Source: Rhizobium sp. BK316 (GTDB taxonomy: Bacteria; Pseudomonadota; Alphaproteobacteria; Rhizobiales; Rhizobiaceae). From it: DNA of 64,000 nt. The position numbers and the translations under genes are program-made. The stretch lies in contig NZ_JACHZR010000004.1 in the NCBI RefSeq assembly GCF_014193695.1, positions 797,458 to 861,457 of the forward strand. The letters run 5' to 3'. The notes beneath the pieces were generated by a model that was given only the letters and a program-made list of their open reading frames with translations, ran no database searches and was not told the origin of the DNA. Position 1 is the first letter of the stretch. Each line of letters opens with the position of its first letter. Positions 15,940 through 24,346 of this stretch are shown one piece after another.

Positions 15940-16782
15940 ATGTCTTATAAAACCATTCTCGCCATTCTGGATACAGCAGACAATAGCGGTGCCGTTGCCG
16001 ATTTCGCCTTTGCCATTGCCGCTGAAAGCGGCGCCCATGTGATCGGCCTGCATGCCGAAACGATCGCCGCCGTGCCGCTGCTCGCGCCAATGGAAATTCC
16101 CGATCCGGTCGCCGTGCAGGCGCTTCAGGATATGGCCCATTCCGAAACTGTCGAGGTCGAGCGGATTTTCCGCGCCCGTGGCGAGGCTTTCGGTGCTTCG
16201 TTCGAATGGCGCGCCTTTGCCACATCGACGGGATACGGCTCGGCGCCCCTGATCGAAAGCGCGCGCAGCGCCGACCTGCTGATCGCCTCGCAGGCCGATC
16301 CGGCAAGGCGCTCCGACAGCCATGTTGATGTCGATGACTTCCTGTTCGAAAGCGGCCGCCCGGTGCTGATGATCCCCTACATCATTCGCCAGCCGAAGCC
16401 GATCAAGCGCGTGCTGATTGCCTGGAACGGCTCCAAGGAAGCCACACGCGCCACTTTCGACGCCCTGCCGATCCTGAAGGCTGCCGAAGCGGTAGAAATC
16501 TTCTCGGTCGATCCGGCCGAAACGGCCACGCAGTCGCCAGCGACAGCCGGCGCGGAGATCGCCGCAACGCTTGCCCGTCACGGCGTGAACGTAACGCTCG
16601 CCACGGCCGCAAGCGGCGACAAGAACGCCTCGCACATCATCGAGAACCGGCTTTCGGACGACAGCATCGACCTTCTGGTCATGGGCGCCTATACGCATTC
16701 ATGGCTGTGGCAGGCGATCTTCGGCGGGACGACGAAGACACTTTTGCAGTCCATGACGGCGCTGACATTGCTCTCGCGTTAA
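15940..16782 (+). CDS. Universal stress protein, tandem UspA domains
   Basis: 280 residues in two Usp domains (about 3-140 and 152-280). The second has the ATP-binding motif G-2x-G-9x-G(S/T), seen as 'GAYTHSWLWQAIFGGTTKTL', so nucleotide binding is likely; the first domain is degenerate at the same place ('ASQADPARRSDSHVDVDD'). Tandem Usps of this kind accumulate on starvation or envelope stress; their target is not known. ATG at 15940 lies 7 bases after AAAGGAG. Flanked by hairpins on both sides, so probably monocistronic. Confidence 0.9.
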   Translation: MSYKTILAILDTADNSGAVADFAFAIAAESGAHVIGLHAETIAAVPLLAPMEIPDPVAVQALQDMAHSETVEVERIFRARGEAFGASFEWRAFATSTGYGSAPLIESARSADLLIASQADPARRSDSHVDVDDFLFESGRPVLMIPYIIRQPKPIKRVLIAWNGSKEATRATFDALPILKAAEAVEIFSVDPAETATQSPATAGAEIAATLARHGVNVTLATAASGDKNASHIIENRLSDDSIDLLVMGAYTHSWLWQAIFGGTTKTLLQSMTALTLLSR

Positions 16783-16851
16783 GCCCGCTCTTGCCTTTTG
16801 TCTCCAAATCCCGCTAATTGCGGCGACCGATGATATCAGGCTTCGGCATCC

Positions 16852-16875
16852 ATCGCGCAGTTCCGGCTGCGCGAT
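16852..16875 (+). terminator. 9-bp hairpin after the Usp gene
   Basis: Perfect stem ATCGCGCAG / CTGCGCGAT with a TTCCGG loop, followed by TTGCGTTTT. It could end the Usp transcript or belong to the leader of the phosphoribosyltransferase gene. Confidence 0.55.
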
Positions 16876-16905
16876 TTGCGTTTTGCCAGCCGATGTTCAT
16901 TCGGT

Positions 16906-16930
16906 CGCCGGCAAACGGCGTGTCTTTTTT
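16906..16930 (+). terminator. Intrinsic terminator 20 bases before gpt, possible attenuator
   Basis: Stem CGCCG / CGGCG with a GCAAA loop is followed by TGTCTTTTTT, and the gpt ATG comes 20 bases later. The upstream stretch CGTTTTGCC (16874-16887 region) can pair with GGCAAACG, which covers the loop and 3' half of this hairpin. That would allow alternative terminator and antiterminator folds. Confidence 0.5.
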
Positions 16931-16949
16931 CATGCCGCGGAGCAGCCCA

Positions 16950-17447
16950 ATGTCCCTTCCCGATAAAGCCTTCCCCGTCTCCTGGGATCAGTTCCACCGC
17001 GATGCGCGCGCGCTTGCCTGGCGGCTTGCGGGCCTCGGCCAGGAATTCAAGGCGATCGTCTGCATCACGCGCGGCGGCCTTGTTCCGGCGGCGATCATTT
17101 CGCGCGAACTGAACATCCGCCTCATCGAAACGGTTTGCGTCGCCTCCTATCATGACTACGTCAATCAGGGCGACATGGTGCTGCTCAAGGGCATTGCGCC
17201 CGAACTCATGGAAAACGGCGGCGAAGGCGTTCTCGTCGTCGACGATCTCACGGATACCGGCAAGACCGCCGCTCAGGTGCGCGGCATGCTGCCCAAGGCG
17301 CATTTCGCCTGCGTCTACGCCAAGCCCAAGGGCGTGCCGACGGTCGATACCTTCATCACCGAAGTCAGCCAGGACACCTGGATCTACTTCCCCTGGGATA
17401 TGGGCTTCACCTACCAGGAGCCGATCGCCAAGGGCGCGCGCGGCTAG
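16950..17447 (+). CDS. gpt: Xanthine phosphoribosyltransferase
   Basis: 165 residues, type I phosphoribosyltransferase. The PRPP-binding motif is 'VLVVDDLTDTGKTA' at about residues 93-106, the pyrophosphate loop is 'CITRGGLVPA', and the C-terminal purine loop is 'WIYFPWD'. It salvages xanthine (and guanine/hypoxanthine) to the nucleotides using PRPP, loosely bound to the inner face of the membrane. The ATG at 16950 fits the family N-terminus ('SLPDKAFPVSWDQFHRD'); the frame upstream is open but would run through the leader terminator. That position suggests premature termination as a control. Confidence 0.93.
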   Translation: MSLPDKAFPVSWDQFHRDARALAWRLAGLGQEFKAIVCITRGGLVPAAIISRELNIRLIETVCVASYHDYVNQGDMVLLKGIAPELMENGGEGVLVVDDLTDTGKTAAQVRGMLPKAHFACVYAKPKGVPTVDTFITEVSQDTWIYFPWDMGFTYQEPIAKGARG

Positions 17448-17547
17448 AGTATCCGTTTTGTTTTCACGCAATTCCGGGACGCAAAACCGCCTCGCACTTT
17501 TGCTGAAATTGCTCCAACAGCCGCCAACGCGAGCAACCTCTGGTTTT

Positions 17548-17586
17548 GCTACCGGAAATTGTCCCAATTTTTGTCTCCCCGGTAGC
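17548..17586. other. Two-tier inverted repeat in the gpt downstream gap
   Basis: Outer arms GCTACCGG / CCGGTAGC enclose inner arms AAATTG-TCC-CAATTT plus a seven-base asymmetric strand. The 254-base gap between gpt and the next gene holds nothing else I can name. There is no U-run after it on either strand, so it is not a standard terminator. Confidence 0.55.
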
Positions 17587-17701
17587 GGATTCCAGCCCCT
17601 GTTCGGTAACGTCCGTTTTATTTTATTAGCATAGCGTCAGGCAACTACCGGTCGCAGAGGCCGGATTCAAAGTGCGGCTGAATGCGGGTTGGGGAAGCGC
17701 A

Positions 17702-18292
17702 ATGGCATGCTGGGGCAAGATTCGAACGGCAGCAGCCTTCGGGCTGATCTGCTGCCTGTTTTCTTATACGCCTGCCGGGGCTGAACCGGCCTATATCGGC
17801 CTCGTGCGGGACTATGTCGAAAAGCTGGTCCGGCCGATGGTCAAGGCTCCTGTCGTCATGAAGGCGATCGAGGAGCAGAACGCCAAATTCGGCGATGTCA
17901 GCGAGATGGACATGCGGGTGCTCGACGAAACTTACCGGGCGGAGGTCGCGCAGGGCGACTTCCAGATGGTCAAGGCGCTGATGGCTAAATCCATCTCGCA
18001 TTATCTCAAATCGAAGCAGGACGATTCGCAGGGAGCGATCATCGAGTTCTTCGTCACGGACCGCTACGGGCTGAATGTCGGCCAGAGCACCATCACGACA
18101 GACTATTGGCAGGGTGACGAGGATAAATTTCTGAAAACCTTCGCCCTCGGTTCGCAGGATATCTATGTCGGCCGGGCTGAGCGCGACGAGTCGACGCAGC
18201 ATCTGGAGACTCAGGCGAGCTTCGTCGTCACCGACGAAAAGGGCAAGCCGATTGGCACCGCGACCGTCACGATCGCCATCGACGCCCTCTAG
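17702..18292 (+). CDS. Exported PDC/Cache-like sensor-domain protein of unknown role
   Basis: 196 residues. An N-terminal signal peptide ('IRTAAAFGLICCLFSYTPAGA') is followed by one domain of about 165 residues. Its pattern, 'AEVAQGDFQMVKALMAKSIS', then 'FFVTDRYGLNVGQSTITTDYWQGDEDKF' and a last strand 'KGKPIGTATVTIAIDAL', resembles the PAS-like periplasmic PDC/Cache domains of chemoreceptors, here without any cytoplasmic signalling part. It may be a soluble periplasmic ligand-binding protein. The ATG at 17702 follows GGGGAAG; an in-frame ATG ten codons earlier has no ribosome site. Confidence 0.65.
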   Translation: MACWGKIRTAAAFGLICCLFSYTPAGAEPAYIGLVRDYVEKLVRPMVKAPVVMKAIEEQNAKFGDVSEMDMRVLDETYRAEVAQGDFQMVKALMAKSISHYLKSKQDDSQGAIIEFFVTDRYGLNVGQSTITTDYWQGDEDKFLKTFALGSQDIYVGRAERDESTQHLETQASFVVTDEKGKPIGTATVTIAIDAL

Positions 18293-18465
18293 AAACTGCT
18301 GATTTCCCTGAACGAATCGATAAGCGCATTTACGTCGTAAAAGCCATCCTAACTTTTGCCGCACTCGATTTTTCTGACATTCCGCTTCTTCCCTCGTTAA
18401 CCCACCGCCGCAAGCCCTTGTATTTTCAGGCTTACCCGGATTTTCCCCAGTCTCCACAGGGACAT

Positions 18466-18481
18466 CCACAAGATGTTGTGG
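18466..18481. other. Palindrome with DnaA-box-like halves
   Basis: CCACAA-GATG-TTGTGG is a perfect 6-bp dyad, 396 bases before the nrdJ start. ACATCCACA and the reverse-strand CTAACCACA each differ from the DnaA consensus TTATCCACA at two positions, and CTCCACAGG lies just upstream. This could link nrdJ expression to DnaA, but the matches are weak. Confidence 0.3.
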
Positions 18482-18620
18482 TTAGTAAACGGTTACGTTC
18501 CACCCCTTGACGGAATCAGCCGTTTCAAACTTAATGTTTCAGATGTTGCGGCGGCGACTGAACCGGAGGTAACGAGCCCGGTTCTCCCAAGGAAAATCGA
18601 ACGCGGAATCAGGGTGTTGA

Positions 18621-18654
18621 ACCGTCGGAAACGGTGACGCCCGTAGGGTTTTTT
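18621..18654 (+). terminator. Terminator-like double hairpin in the nrdJ upstream region
   Basis: ACCGT-CGGAA-ACGGT is followed by CCC-GTA-GGG and TTTTTT. It lies in the 584-base gap between the PDC-like gene and nrdJ. It may end an unannotated small RNA or the upstream gene's long 3' tail. No B12 riboswitch box is visible in this gap. Confidence 0.45.
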
Positions 18655-18710
18655 GCGCCTTTTTCCAGCCTCAAAAAGCGATATCGGGGACTGGTAAAAC
18701 TTAGCTGTTA

Positions 18711-18757
18711 ACACTATATTTAGCGTTTGCAGCCAGCCTCACCACAAGATACAGGAA
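18711..18757 (+). promoter_or_regulatory. Candidate tandem NrdR boxes upstream of nrdJ
   Basis: Bases 18711-18726 (ACACTATATTTAGCGT) match the NrdR-box consensus acaCwAtATaTwGtgt at 14 of 16 positions. A weaker copy at 18742-18757 (CCACAAGATACAGGAA) matches at 9, keeping CAC, A, ATA and AG. The two begin exactly 31 bases apart, the three-turn spacing known for paired NrdR boxes. They lie 120-166 bases before the nrdJ ATG. NrdR represses ribonucleotide reductase genes when dATP is high. Confidence 0.7.
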
Positions 18758-18876
18758 AGACATCTCCGGATGACAATCCTGTCACAAGACGGAACGAGCA
18801 TCGGCTGCGCGAAGGGACAACGTGTAGCCGGATGGAAATTTTGCGCCCTTTCGGGTGCCAACAAGAGGTTAAGGAC

Positions 18877-21800
18877 ATGCGCATCGAACGTCGGTTTACG
18901 AAGGCTGGTCAAGGCGCCTATGCGGATATCGAATTCCGCAAGGCGACGAGTGAGATCAAGAACCCTGACGGGTCGATCGTCTTCCGCCTCGAAAACATCG
19001 ACGTTCCCGCGCAGTTCTCCCAGGTCGCGACAGATGTTCTGGCGCAGAAATATTTCCGCAAGGCCGGCGTCCCTGCCCGCCTGAAGAAGGTAGAAGAGAA
19101 CGATGTCCCCTCTTTCCTGTGGCGCTCCGTTGCCGACGACGCGGCGCTGAAGAGCCTGCCGAAGGACGAACAGACCGGCTCGGAAACCGACGCACGTCAG
19201 GTCTTCGATCGTCTTGCCGGCACCTGGACCTATTGGGGTTGGAAGGGTGGCTACTTTTCCTCGGAGGAAGATGCCGCCGCCTTCAAGGACGAGCTTGCCT
19301 ATATGCTCGCCACGCAGCGCGTTGCCCCGAACTCCCCGCAGTGGTTCAATACCGGCCTGCACTGGGCCTATGGAATCGACGGTCCTGGCCAGGGCCATTT
19401 CTATGTCGACCCCTTCACCGGCAAGATCACCAAGTCCAAGTCGGCCTACGAACATCCGCAGCCGCATGCCTGCTTCATCCAATCCGTCGAAGACGACCTC
19501 GTCAACGAAGGCGGCATCATGGACCTGTGGGTGCGTGAAGCCCGTCTCTTCAAGTACGGTTCCGGCACCGGCTCCAACTTCTCCATGCTGCGCGGCGAAG
19601 GCGAAAAGCTTTCCGGCGGCGGCCGCTCTTCCGGCCTGATGAGCTTCCTCAAGATCGGCGACCGCGCTGCAGGCGCCATCAAGTCTGGCGGCACGACCCG
19701 CCGTGCGGCCAAGATGGTCGTCGTCGATATCGACCATCCCGATATCGAGGAATATATCAACTGGAAGGTCAAGGAAGAGCAGAAGGTTGCCGCTCTCGTG
19801 ACCGGCTCCAAGGTCGTCGCCCAGCATCTGAAGGCGATCATGAAGGCCTGCGTCAATTGCGAAGGCGACAATGGTGATTGCTTCGACCCGGCCAAGAACC
19901 CAGCGCTCAAGCGCGAAATCCGCGCCGCCAAGAAGGATCAGGTTCCGGAAAACTATGTCCAGCGCGTCATCCAGTTCGCCCGCCAAGGCTACAAGGACAT
20001 GGAGTTCAAGACCTACGATACGGACTGGGATTCGGAAGCCTATTTGACCGTTTCCGGCCAGAACTCCAACAACTCGGTCTCGATCAAGGACAACTTCCTG
20101 CGCGCTGTCGAAGAAGATGGCGACTGGAGCCTGACCGCCCGCAAGGACGGCCGGGTGATGAAGACGCTAAAGGCCCGCGACCTCTGGGAAACGATTTCCT
20201 ATGCCGCCTGGGCATCGGCCGATCCGGGCATCCACTTCAACACGACGATGAACGACTGGCACACCTCGCCGGCCGGCGGCCCGATCCGTGGCTCGAACCC
20301 GTGCTCGGAATACATGTTCCTCGATGACACGGCCTGCAACCTTGCTTCGCTGAACCTCCTGCAGTTCAAAGACAAGGCCACCAAGCGCATCAATATCGGC
20401 GATTACGAACACGCAGTTCGCCTGTGGACCGTCGTGCTCGAAATCTCCGTCATGATGGCGCAGTTCCCGTCGAAGCGCATTGCCGAGCTTTCCTACGAAT
20501 ACCGCACGCTCGGCCTCGGCTACGCCAATATCGGCGGCCTGCTGATGTCGACTGGCATCCCCTATGACAGCGCCGAAGGCCGCGCCATTGCCGGCTCGCT
20601 GACGGCGATCATGACCGGCATCTGCTACGCAACCTCGGCCGAAATGGCTGCCGAACTCGGCCCGTTCCCGAACTACGAGCCGAACCGCGAGCACATGCTG
20701 CGCGTCATCCGCAACCATCGCCGCGCCGCCCATGGTGAGAATGCCGGTTACGAGGCTCTCTCGGTCAACCCGGTCGCGCTGATCCATCAGGAAAACCCGG
20801 ACCAGGATCTCGCAGCCCATGCAATGGCTGCCTGGGACAAGGCGCTCGAACTCGGCGAGAAGCACGGCTACCGCAATGCGCAGGTCTCGGTCATCGCACC
20901 GACCGGCACGATCGGCCTCGTCATGGATTGCGACACGACCGGCATCGAGCCTGACTTCGCGCTCGTAAAGTTCAAGAAGCTCGCCGGCGGCGGCTATTTC
21001 AAGATCATCAACCGCGCCGTTCCGGATGCACTGCGCACGCTCGGCTATTCCGAAAGCCAGATCGCCGAGATCGAGGCTTACGCTGTCGGCCACGGCAACC
21101 TCAACCAGGCCCCGGCCATCAACCCCTCGACGCTGAAGGCCAAGGGCTTCACCGACGAGAAGGTGGAAGCCGTCAATGCGGCTCTGAAGAGCGCCTTCGA
21201 CATCAAGTTCGTCTTCAACCAGTGGACGCTCGGCGCCGACTTCCTGAAGACCACACTGAAGGTCTCCGACGAACAGCTGACCGACATGAGCTTCAGCCTG
21301 CTCGAGCATATCGGCTTCTCGAAGAAGGACATCGAGGCTGCGAATATCCACGTTTGCGGTGCGATGACGCTGGAAGGCGCGCCTTTCCTCAAGAAAGAGC
21401 ATCTGCCGGTCTTCGATTGCGCCAATCCGTGCGGCAAGATCGGCAAGCGCTACCTCTCGGTCGAAAGCCATATCCGCATGATGGCGGCCGCCCAGCCCTT
21501 CATCTCGGGTGCGATCTCGAAGACGATCAACATGCCGAACGAGGCAACCGTCGAGGATTGCAAGAACGCCTATATGCTCTCCTGGAAGCTCGGCCTGAAG
21601 GCAAATGCCCTCTACCGTGACGGTTCCAAGCTGTCGCAGCCGCTCAACGCTTCGCTGATCGAGGACGAGAGCGACGAGGATGCACTGGAAGATCTGATCC
21701 AGCAGCCGCTCGCAGCCCAGGCCGTGACGGTCACCGAAAAGATCATCGAGAAGGTCATCGAGCGTGTTTCCCGCGAACGCGAGAAGCTGCCGAACCGTCG

Positions 21801-22689
21801 CCAGGGCTACACCCAGAAGGCTGCCGTCGGCGGTCACAAGGTTTATCTGCGCACCGGCGAATTCGGTGACGGCCGCCTCGGCGAGATCTTCATCGACATG
21901 CATAAGGAAGGTGCGGCCTTCCGTGCGATGATGAACAACTTCGCCATCGCCATCTCTCTCGGCCTGCAATACGGCGTTCCGCTGGAAGAATATGTGGAGG
22001 CCTTCACCTTCACCAAGTTCGAGCCGGCCGGCATCGTCATCGGCAATGACGCGATCAAGAACGCCACGTCGATCCTCGACTACGTGTTCCGCGAACTCGC
22101 CGTTTCCTATCTCGGCCGTCACGATCTGGCGCATGTCGATACGTCCGACTTCTCCAACACCGCGCTCGGCAAGGGCATCCAGGAAGGCAAGACGAACCTC
22201 GTCTCGACCGGCTGGACCCGCGGCTACAAGCCGACGCTTGTCTCGAACACCGGCAGCGACCGTCAGCTCGGCGAGCCGAAGGGTGCGGCAACGGCAGCCC
22301 CTGCCCGCGCCTCCTCGACCGGCTCGGTGACCTCTTTTGCAGGTGCAGCCGCCCGCAAGCTGGAGCCGACCGTGGCGATCTCCACCTCAGAAATCGTCGC
22401 CTTCAAGCGCGATTACGAAGAGCGCGCCAAGGAGCTGGCTGAAGAGATTGCCGAGGAAGTGCTCGAAGAAGCAGGCACCGACGCAACCGCCCTCTTCTCC
22501 GACAAGGCCGCAGCCGACGCTGCCACCGCCAAGACGGAAGCCAAGAAGGTGGAAGCCGAACGCCGCGCCCGCTCGATCATGCAGGGCTATACGGGTAACA
22601 TGTGCAGCGAGTGCCAGAACTTCACGATGGTGCGCAACGGTACCTGCGAGAAGTGCGACACTTGCGGCGCGACGAGTGGGTGCAGCTGA
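18877..22689 (+). CDS. nrdJ: Vitamin B12-dependent (class II) ribonucleoside-diphosphate reductase
   Basis: 1270 residues. It converts ribonucleotides to deoxyribonucleotides using adenosylcobalamin, so it works with or without oxygen. The ten-stranded barrel spans about 120-990: 'PNSPQWFNTGLHWAYG' near the N-terminal side, 'NPCSEYMFLDDTACNLASLNL'-type active-site segment (Asn, Cys, Glu) and 'APTGTIGLVMDCDTTGIEPDF'. A long linker with acidic and Ala-rich stretches follows, then a C-terminal zinc-ribbon with CxxC pairs ('CSEC', 'CEKCDTCG'). The ATG at 18877 follows AAGGAC; the frame is open 50 codons further up, through the NrdR-like region, and that part is not conserved-looking. This is the only reductase in the window, as is usual in rhizobia. 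Confidence 0.95.
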   Translation: MRIERRFTKAGQGAYADIEFRKATSEIKNPDGSIVFRLENIDVPAQFSQVATDVLAQKYFRKAGVPARLKKVEENDVPSFLWRSVADDAALKSLPKDEQTGSETDARQVFDRLAGTWTYWGWKGGYFSSEEDAAAFKDELAYMLATQRVAPNSPQWFNTGLHWAYGIDGPGQGHFYVDPFTGKITKSKSAYEHPQPHACFIQSVEDDLVNEGGIMDLWVREARLFKYGSGTGSNFSMLRGEGEKLSGGGRSSGLMSFLKIGDRAAGAIKSGGTTRRAAKMVVVDIDHPDIEEYINWKVKEEQKVAALVTGSKVVAQHLKAIMKACVNCEGDNGDCFDPAKNPALKREIRAAKKDQVPENYVQRVIQFARQGYKDMEFKTYDTDWDSEAYLTVSGQNSNNSVSIKDNFLRAVEEDGDWSLTARKDGRVMKTLKARDLWETISYAAWASADPGIHFNTTMNDWHTSPAGGPIRGSNPCSEYMFLDDTACNLASLNLLQFKDKATKRINIGDYEHAVRLWTVVLEISVMMAQFPSKRIAELSYEYRTLGLGYANIGGLLMSTGIPYDSAEGRAIAGSLTAIMTGICYATSAEMAAELGPFPNYEPNREHMLRVIRNHRRAAHGENAGYEALSVNPVALIHQENPDQDLAAHAMAAWDKALELGEKHGYRNAQVSVIAPTGTIGLVMDCDTTGIEPDFALVKFKKLAGGGYFKIINRAVPDALRTLGYSESQIAEIEAYAVGHGNLNQAPAINPSTLKAKGFTDEKVEAVNAALKSAFDIKFVFNQWTLGADFLKTTLKVSDEQLTDMSFSLLEHIGFSKKDIEAANIHVCGAMTLEGAPFLKKEHLPVFDCANPCGKIGKRYLSVESHIRMMAAAQPFISGAISKTINMPNEATVEDCKNAYMLSWKLGLKANALYRDGSKLSQPLNASLIEDESDEDALEDLIQQPLAAQAVTVTEKIIEKVIERVSREREKLPNRRQGYTQKAAVGGHKVYLRTGEFGDGRLGEIFIDMHKEGAAFRAMMNNFAIAISLGLQYGVPLEEYVEAFTFTKFEPAGIVIGNDAIKNATSILDYVFRELAVSYLGRHDLAHVDTSDFSNTALGKGIQEGKTNLVSTGWTRGYKPTLVSNTGSDRQLGEPKGAATAAPARASSTGSVTSFAGAAARKLEPTVAISTSEIVAFKRDYEERAKELAEEIAEEVLEEAGTDATALFSDKAAADAATAKTEAKKVEAERRARSIMQGYTGNMCSECQNFTMVRNGTCEKCDTCGATSGCS

Positions 22690-22740
22690 TCTCTTCGGGA
22701 AATCTTGGCCGCCGTCACTCGTTTGAAGCGCGGTCATAAA

Positions 22741-22796
22741 AGTGAGCTAGAAATTGAAATGGCCGGACCCGAATGGTCCGGCCATTTTCATATCGG
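22741..22796 (-). repeat. Repeated terminator cassette, copy 1 (after DUF2270 gene)
   Basis: A 56-base unit containing the hairpin GGCCGGACC / GGTCCGGCC flanked by AAAT/ATTT. It matches 23859-23914 at 54 of 56 positions. On the minus strand it is a good terminator with an ATTTC tail, 200 bases beyond the DUF2270 stop; it also faces the nrdJ end. Bases 22797-22998 hold nothing I can assign. Confidence 0.8.
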
Positions 22797-22998
22797 GTCG
22801 CGCCCAATCATGCGGGCGATGGTTTTCCTTGAATAATTCGGAGAAATCGTCTCCCGCGCAAAGCAAACCGCGCCCGATAGATGTGTAATGCCAAACCCGA
22901 TGATGCCCACAGGCCGGAGTCCGGCGACCGAATGGCGGGCGGTGAAGGGAGAATTCATCCTGCACTAAAAAGTGTTTAGTCCCGGCATTGCCAAACGA

Positions 22999-23724
22999 TC
23001 AGACATGCGCTTCGCCATGGGGAAAATCACCGTCGTCCAACTTGCGGCGTAGTGTGCCGTAGAGAATGACGGCATAGAAGACAACCACGATCGTGATCAC
23101 CGGCCAGCCGGGAATCGGTCCGAGTGCCGCGTTGTCGACAATATAGCTCCACGAATGTGCCAGCTCTTGCGACGCACCTTCCGCTTGCAGCTTTGGCGTC
23201 GAGATCTTCAAGATCCACGCCATCAGCAGGATCGCATACATCCAGCAATAGTTCCGCCGCAGCCGCCGCTGCATAGCCTCGAAATAGCCGAGGAGAAGCC
23301 GCGGTGCACGTAGGCTCTTGGCAATCGATAGCGCCCAATCGGGATTGAGCTCGGCTTCGGGCATCAAAATCTGCGCAAAATAGCTGCGCTCCATTTGCCG
23401 CACCCGCGCACGATAAACATCGAAGAAGCGATAACGTCGCGCCTCGATCATCAGCAGCAATGTGATCAGCAACATGCCAAACAACAACACGCCATGATGG
23501 GACGTTGGTGTCGACAAGGACACGGAGAGCAGCGCCGCCACGACGGTGATCGCCCAGTTCGACGTCCGGTCGATGCGGTCCCGCCAACTGGTCATCCGCG
23601 CGAGCTCGCCGCGGTAATAATGGTTCAGGGTGTTGGTGATTTCCCCCGTCGTCGTGGGTAGCGGCGGCCGTTCAGTGTCCGTGGCGCTATCCAGGAGATG
23701 GGATGTAGTGAGCTCCGTGGCCAT
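22999..23724 (-). CDS. DUF2270 integral membrane protein
   Basis: 241 residues. After a polar N-terminus (about 1-65) come 'NHYYRGELARMTSWRDRIDRTSNWAI', the family signature, two close membrane helices (about 62-105), a cytoplasmic middle with 'RRYRFFDVYRARVRQMERSYF' and 'RAPRLLLGYFEAMQRRLRRNY', and two more helices near the C-terminus. This is the DUF2270 plan; function unknown. The ATG at 23724 follows GGAGGAGACAACG, a very strong ribosome site. The gene is bracketed by two near-identical copies of a terminator cassette, which suggests it entered or moved as a unit. Confidence 0.85.
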   Translation of the reverse strand: MATELTTSHLLDSATDTERPPLPTTTGEITNTLNHYYRGELARMTSWRDRIDRTSNWAITVVAALLSVSLSTPTSHHGVLLFGMLLITLLLMIEARRYRFFDVYRARVRQMERSYFAQILMPEAELNPDWALSIAKSLRAPRLLLGYFEAMQRRLRRNYCWMYAILLMAWILKISTPKLQAEGASQELAHSWSYIVDNAALGPIPGWPVITIVVVFYAVILYGTLRRKLDDGDFPHGEAHV

Positions 23725-23858
23725 CGTTGTCTCCTCCTCGCATTTGCTCTTTCTCGCAGCGGTCTTTGGCCCGCCGCTGCTGCGAAGGAATATCTTGCTC
23801 CTTCCACCCAACCATCGCAAAAGCTATTCAAAAGGTTTTAACAAGCAGCGCGATCTGA

Positions 23859-23914
23859 AGTGAGCTAGAAATTGAAATGGCCGGACCCGAAAGGTTCGGC
23901 CATTTTCATATCGG
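23859..23914 (-). repeat. Repeated terminator cassette, copy 2 (after reductase fragment)
   Basis: Same 56-base unit as at 22741-22796 with two substitutions. It lies 57 bases beyond the stop codon of the reductase fragment, the same relation that copy 3 has to the intact reductase gene. Confidence 0.85.
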
Positions 23915-23971
23915 AATACTGATATAAGCAATGAGGATTGGGCCGGATAGGCTCGGCCTCGTCCAGAGGGA

Positions 23972-24166
23972 TTAGAAACGACGCGCTGCTTCCAGCTTGT
24001 TTCCGACGATGCTGTCGATCCGATCCAGCACGTCAGACATCAGCCTGCTCTTGTGCGAGAGAGCGGCGAGATTGTCCTGCAACTGGCTCGCGCGCAAGTC
24101 GCCGAGGATGATGGTCGAGGCGTTTTTGTTGGCGAGGCACCGAGATGGGTCATCGACCGGCCGATC
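23972..24166 (-). pseudogene. 3' fragment of a duplicated aldo/keto reductase
   Basis: On the minus strand the last 55 codons read 'CLANKNASTIILG', 'RASQLQDNLAALSHKSR' and 'DRIDSIVGNKLEAARRF' then stop, closely matching the end of the intact reductase at 26493-27482. Further upstream a 10-base deletion relative to the intact copy breaks the frame, and similarity ends near 24166. No start or N-terminal domain remains. It is a remnant of duplication, not an expressed gene. Confidence 0.88.
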
Positions 24167-24346
24167 AGAAAACAGCTCCAGGCGCTACGCGTCTGCAGTC
24201 TTTATTCAAAGCGGTCGGCAATCTCTCATGGGATCCGCTGTATTCGACTCGCAGCACCGCCACGTCCTCCCCTCGTTCGAAACGCTCGCGCCGTAATCCT
24301 GTCGCAATAGTCGTCGTGAACATAGGATCGGAAAGGTGGGTGATGC

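Noticed and set aside
18440..18490. Chromosomal replication origin
   Set aside because: Only weak DnaA-box-like words and one dyad; no AT-rich unwinding region or hemE/parAB-type neighbours.
18293..18876. Cobalamin riboswitch upstream of the B12-dependent nrdJ
   Set aside because: I looked for the B12-box and GCCACTG-type core elements and found none; the tandem NrdR-like boxes explain control better.
20167..22134. A 655-codon open frame antisense to nrdJ
   Set aside because: It is the mirror of nrdJ codon bias in a GC-rich genome; no protein family is recognisable and nrdJ is certain on the other strand.
22747..22965. 72-codon minus-strand frame downstream of DUF2270
   Set aside because: It reads through the terminator hairpin and has no ribosome site or family resemblance.
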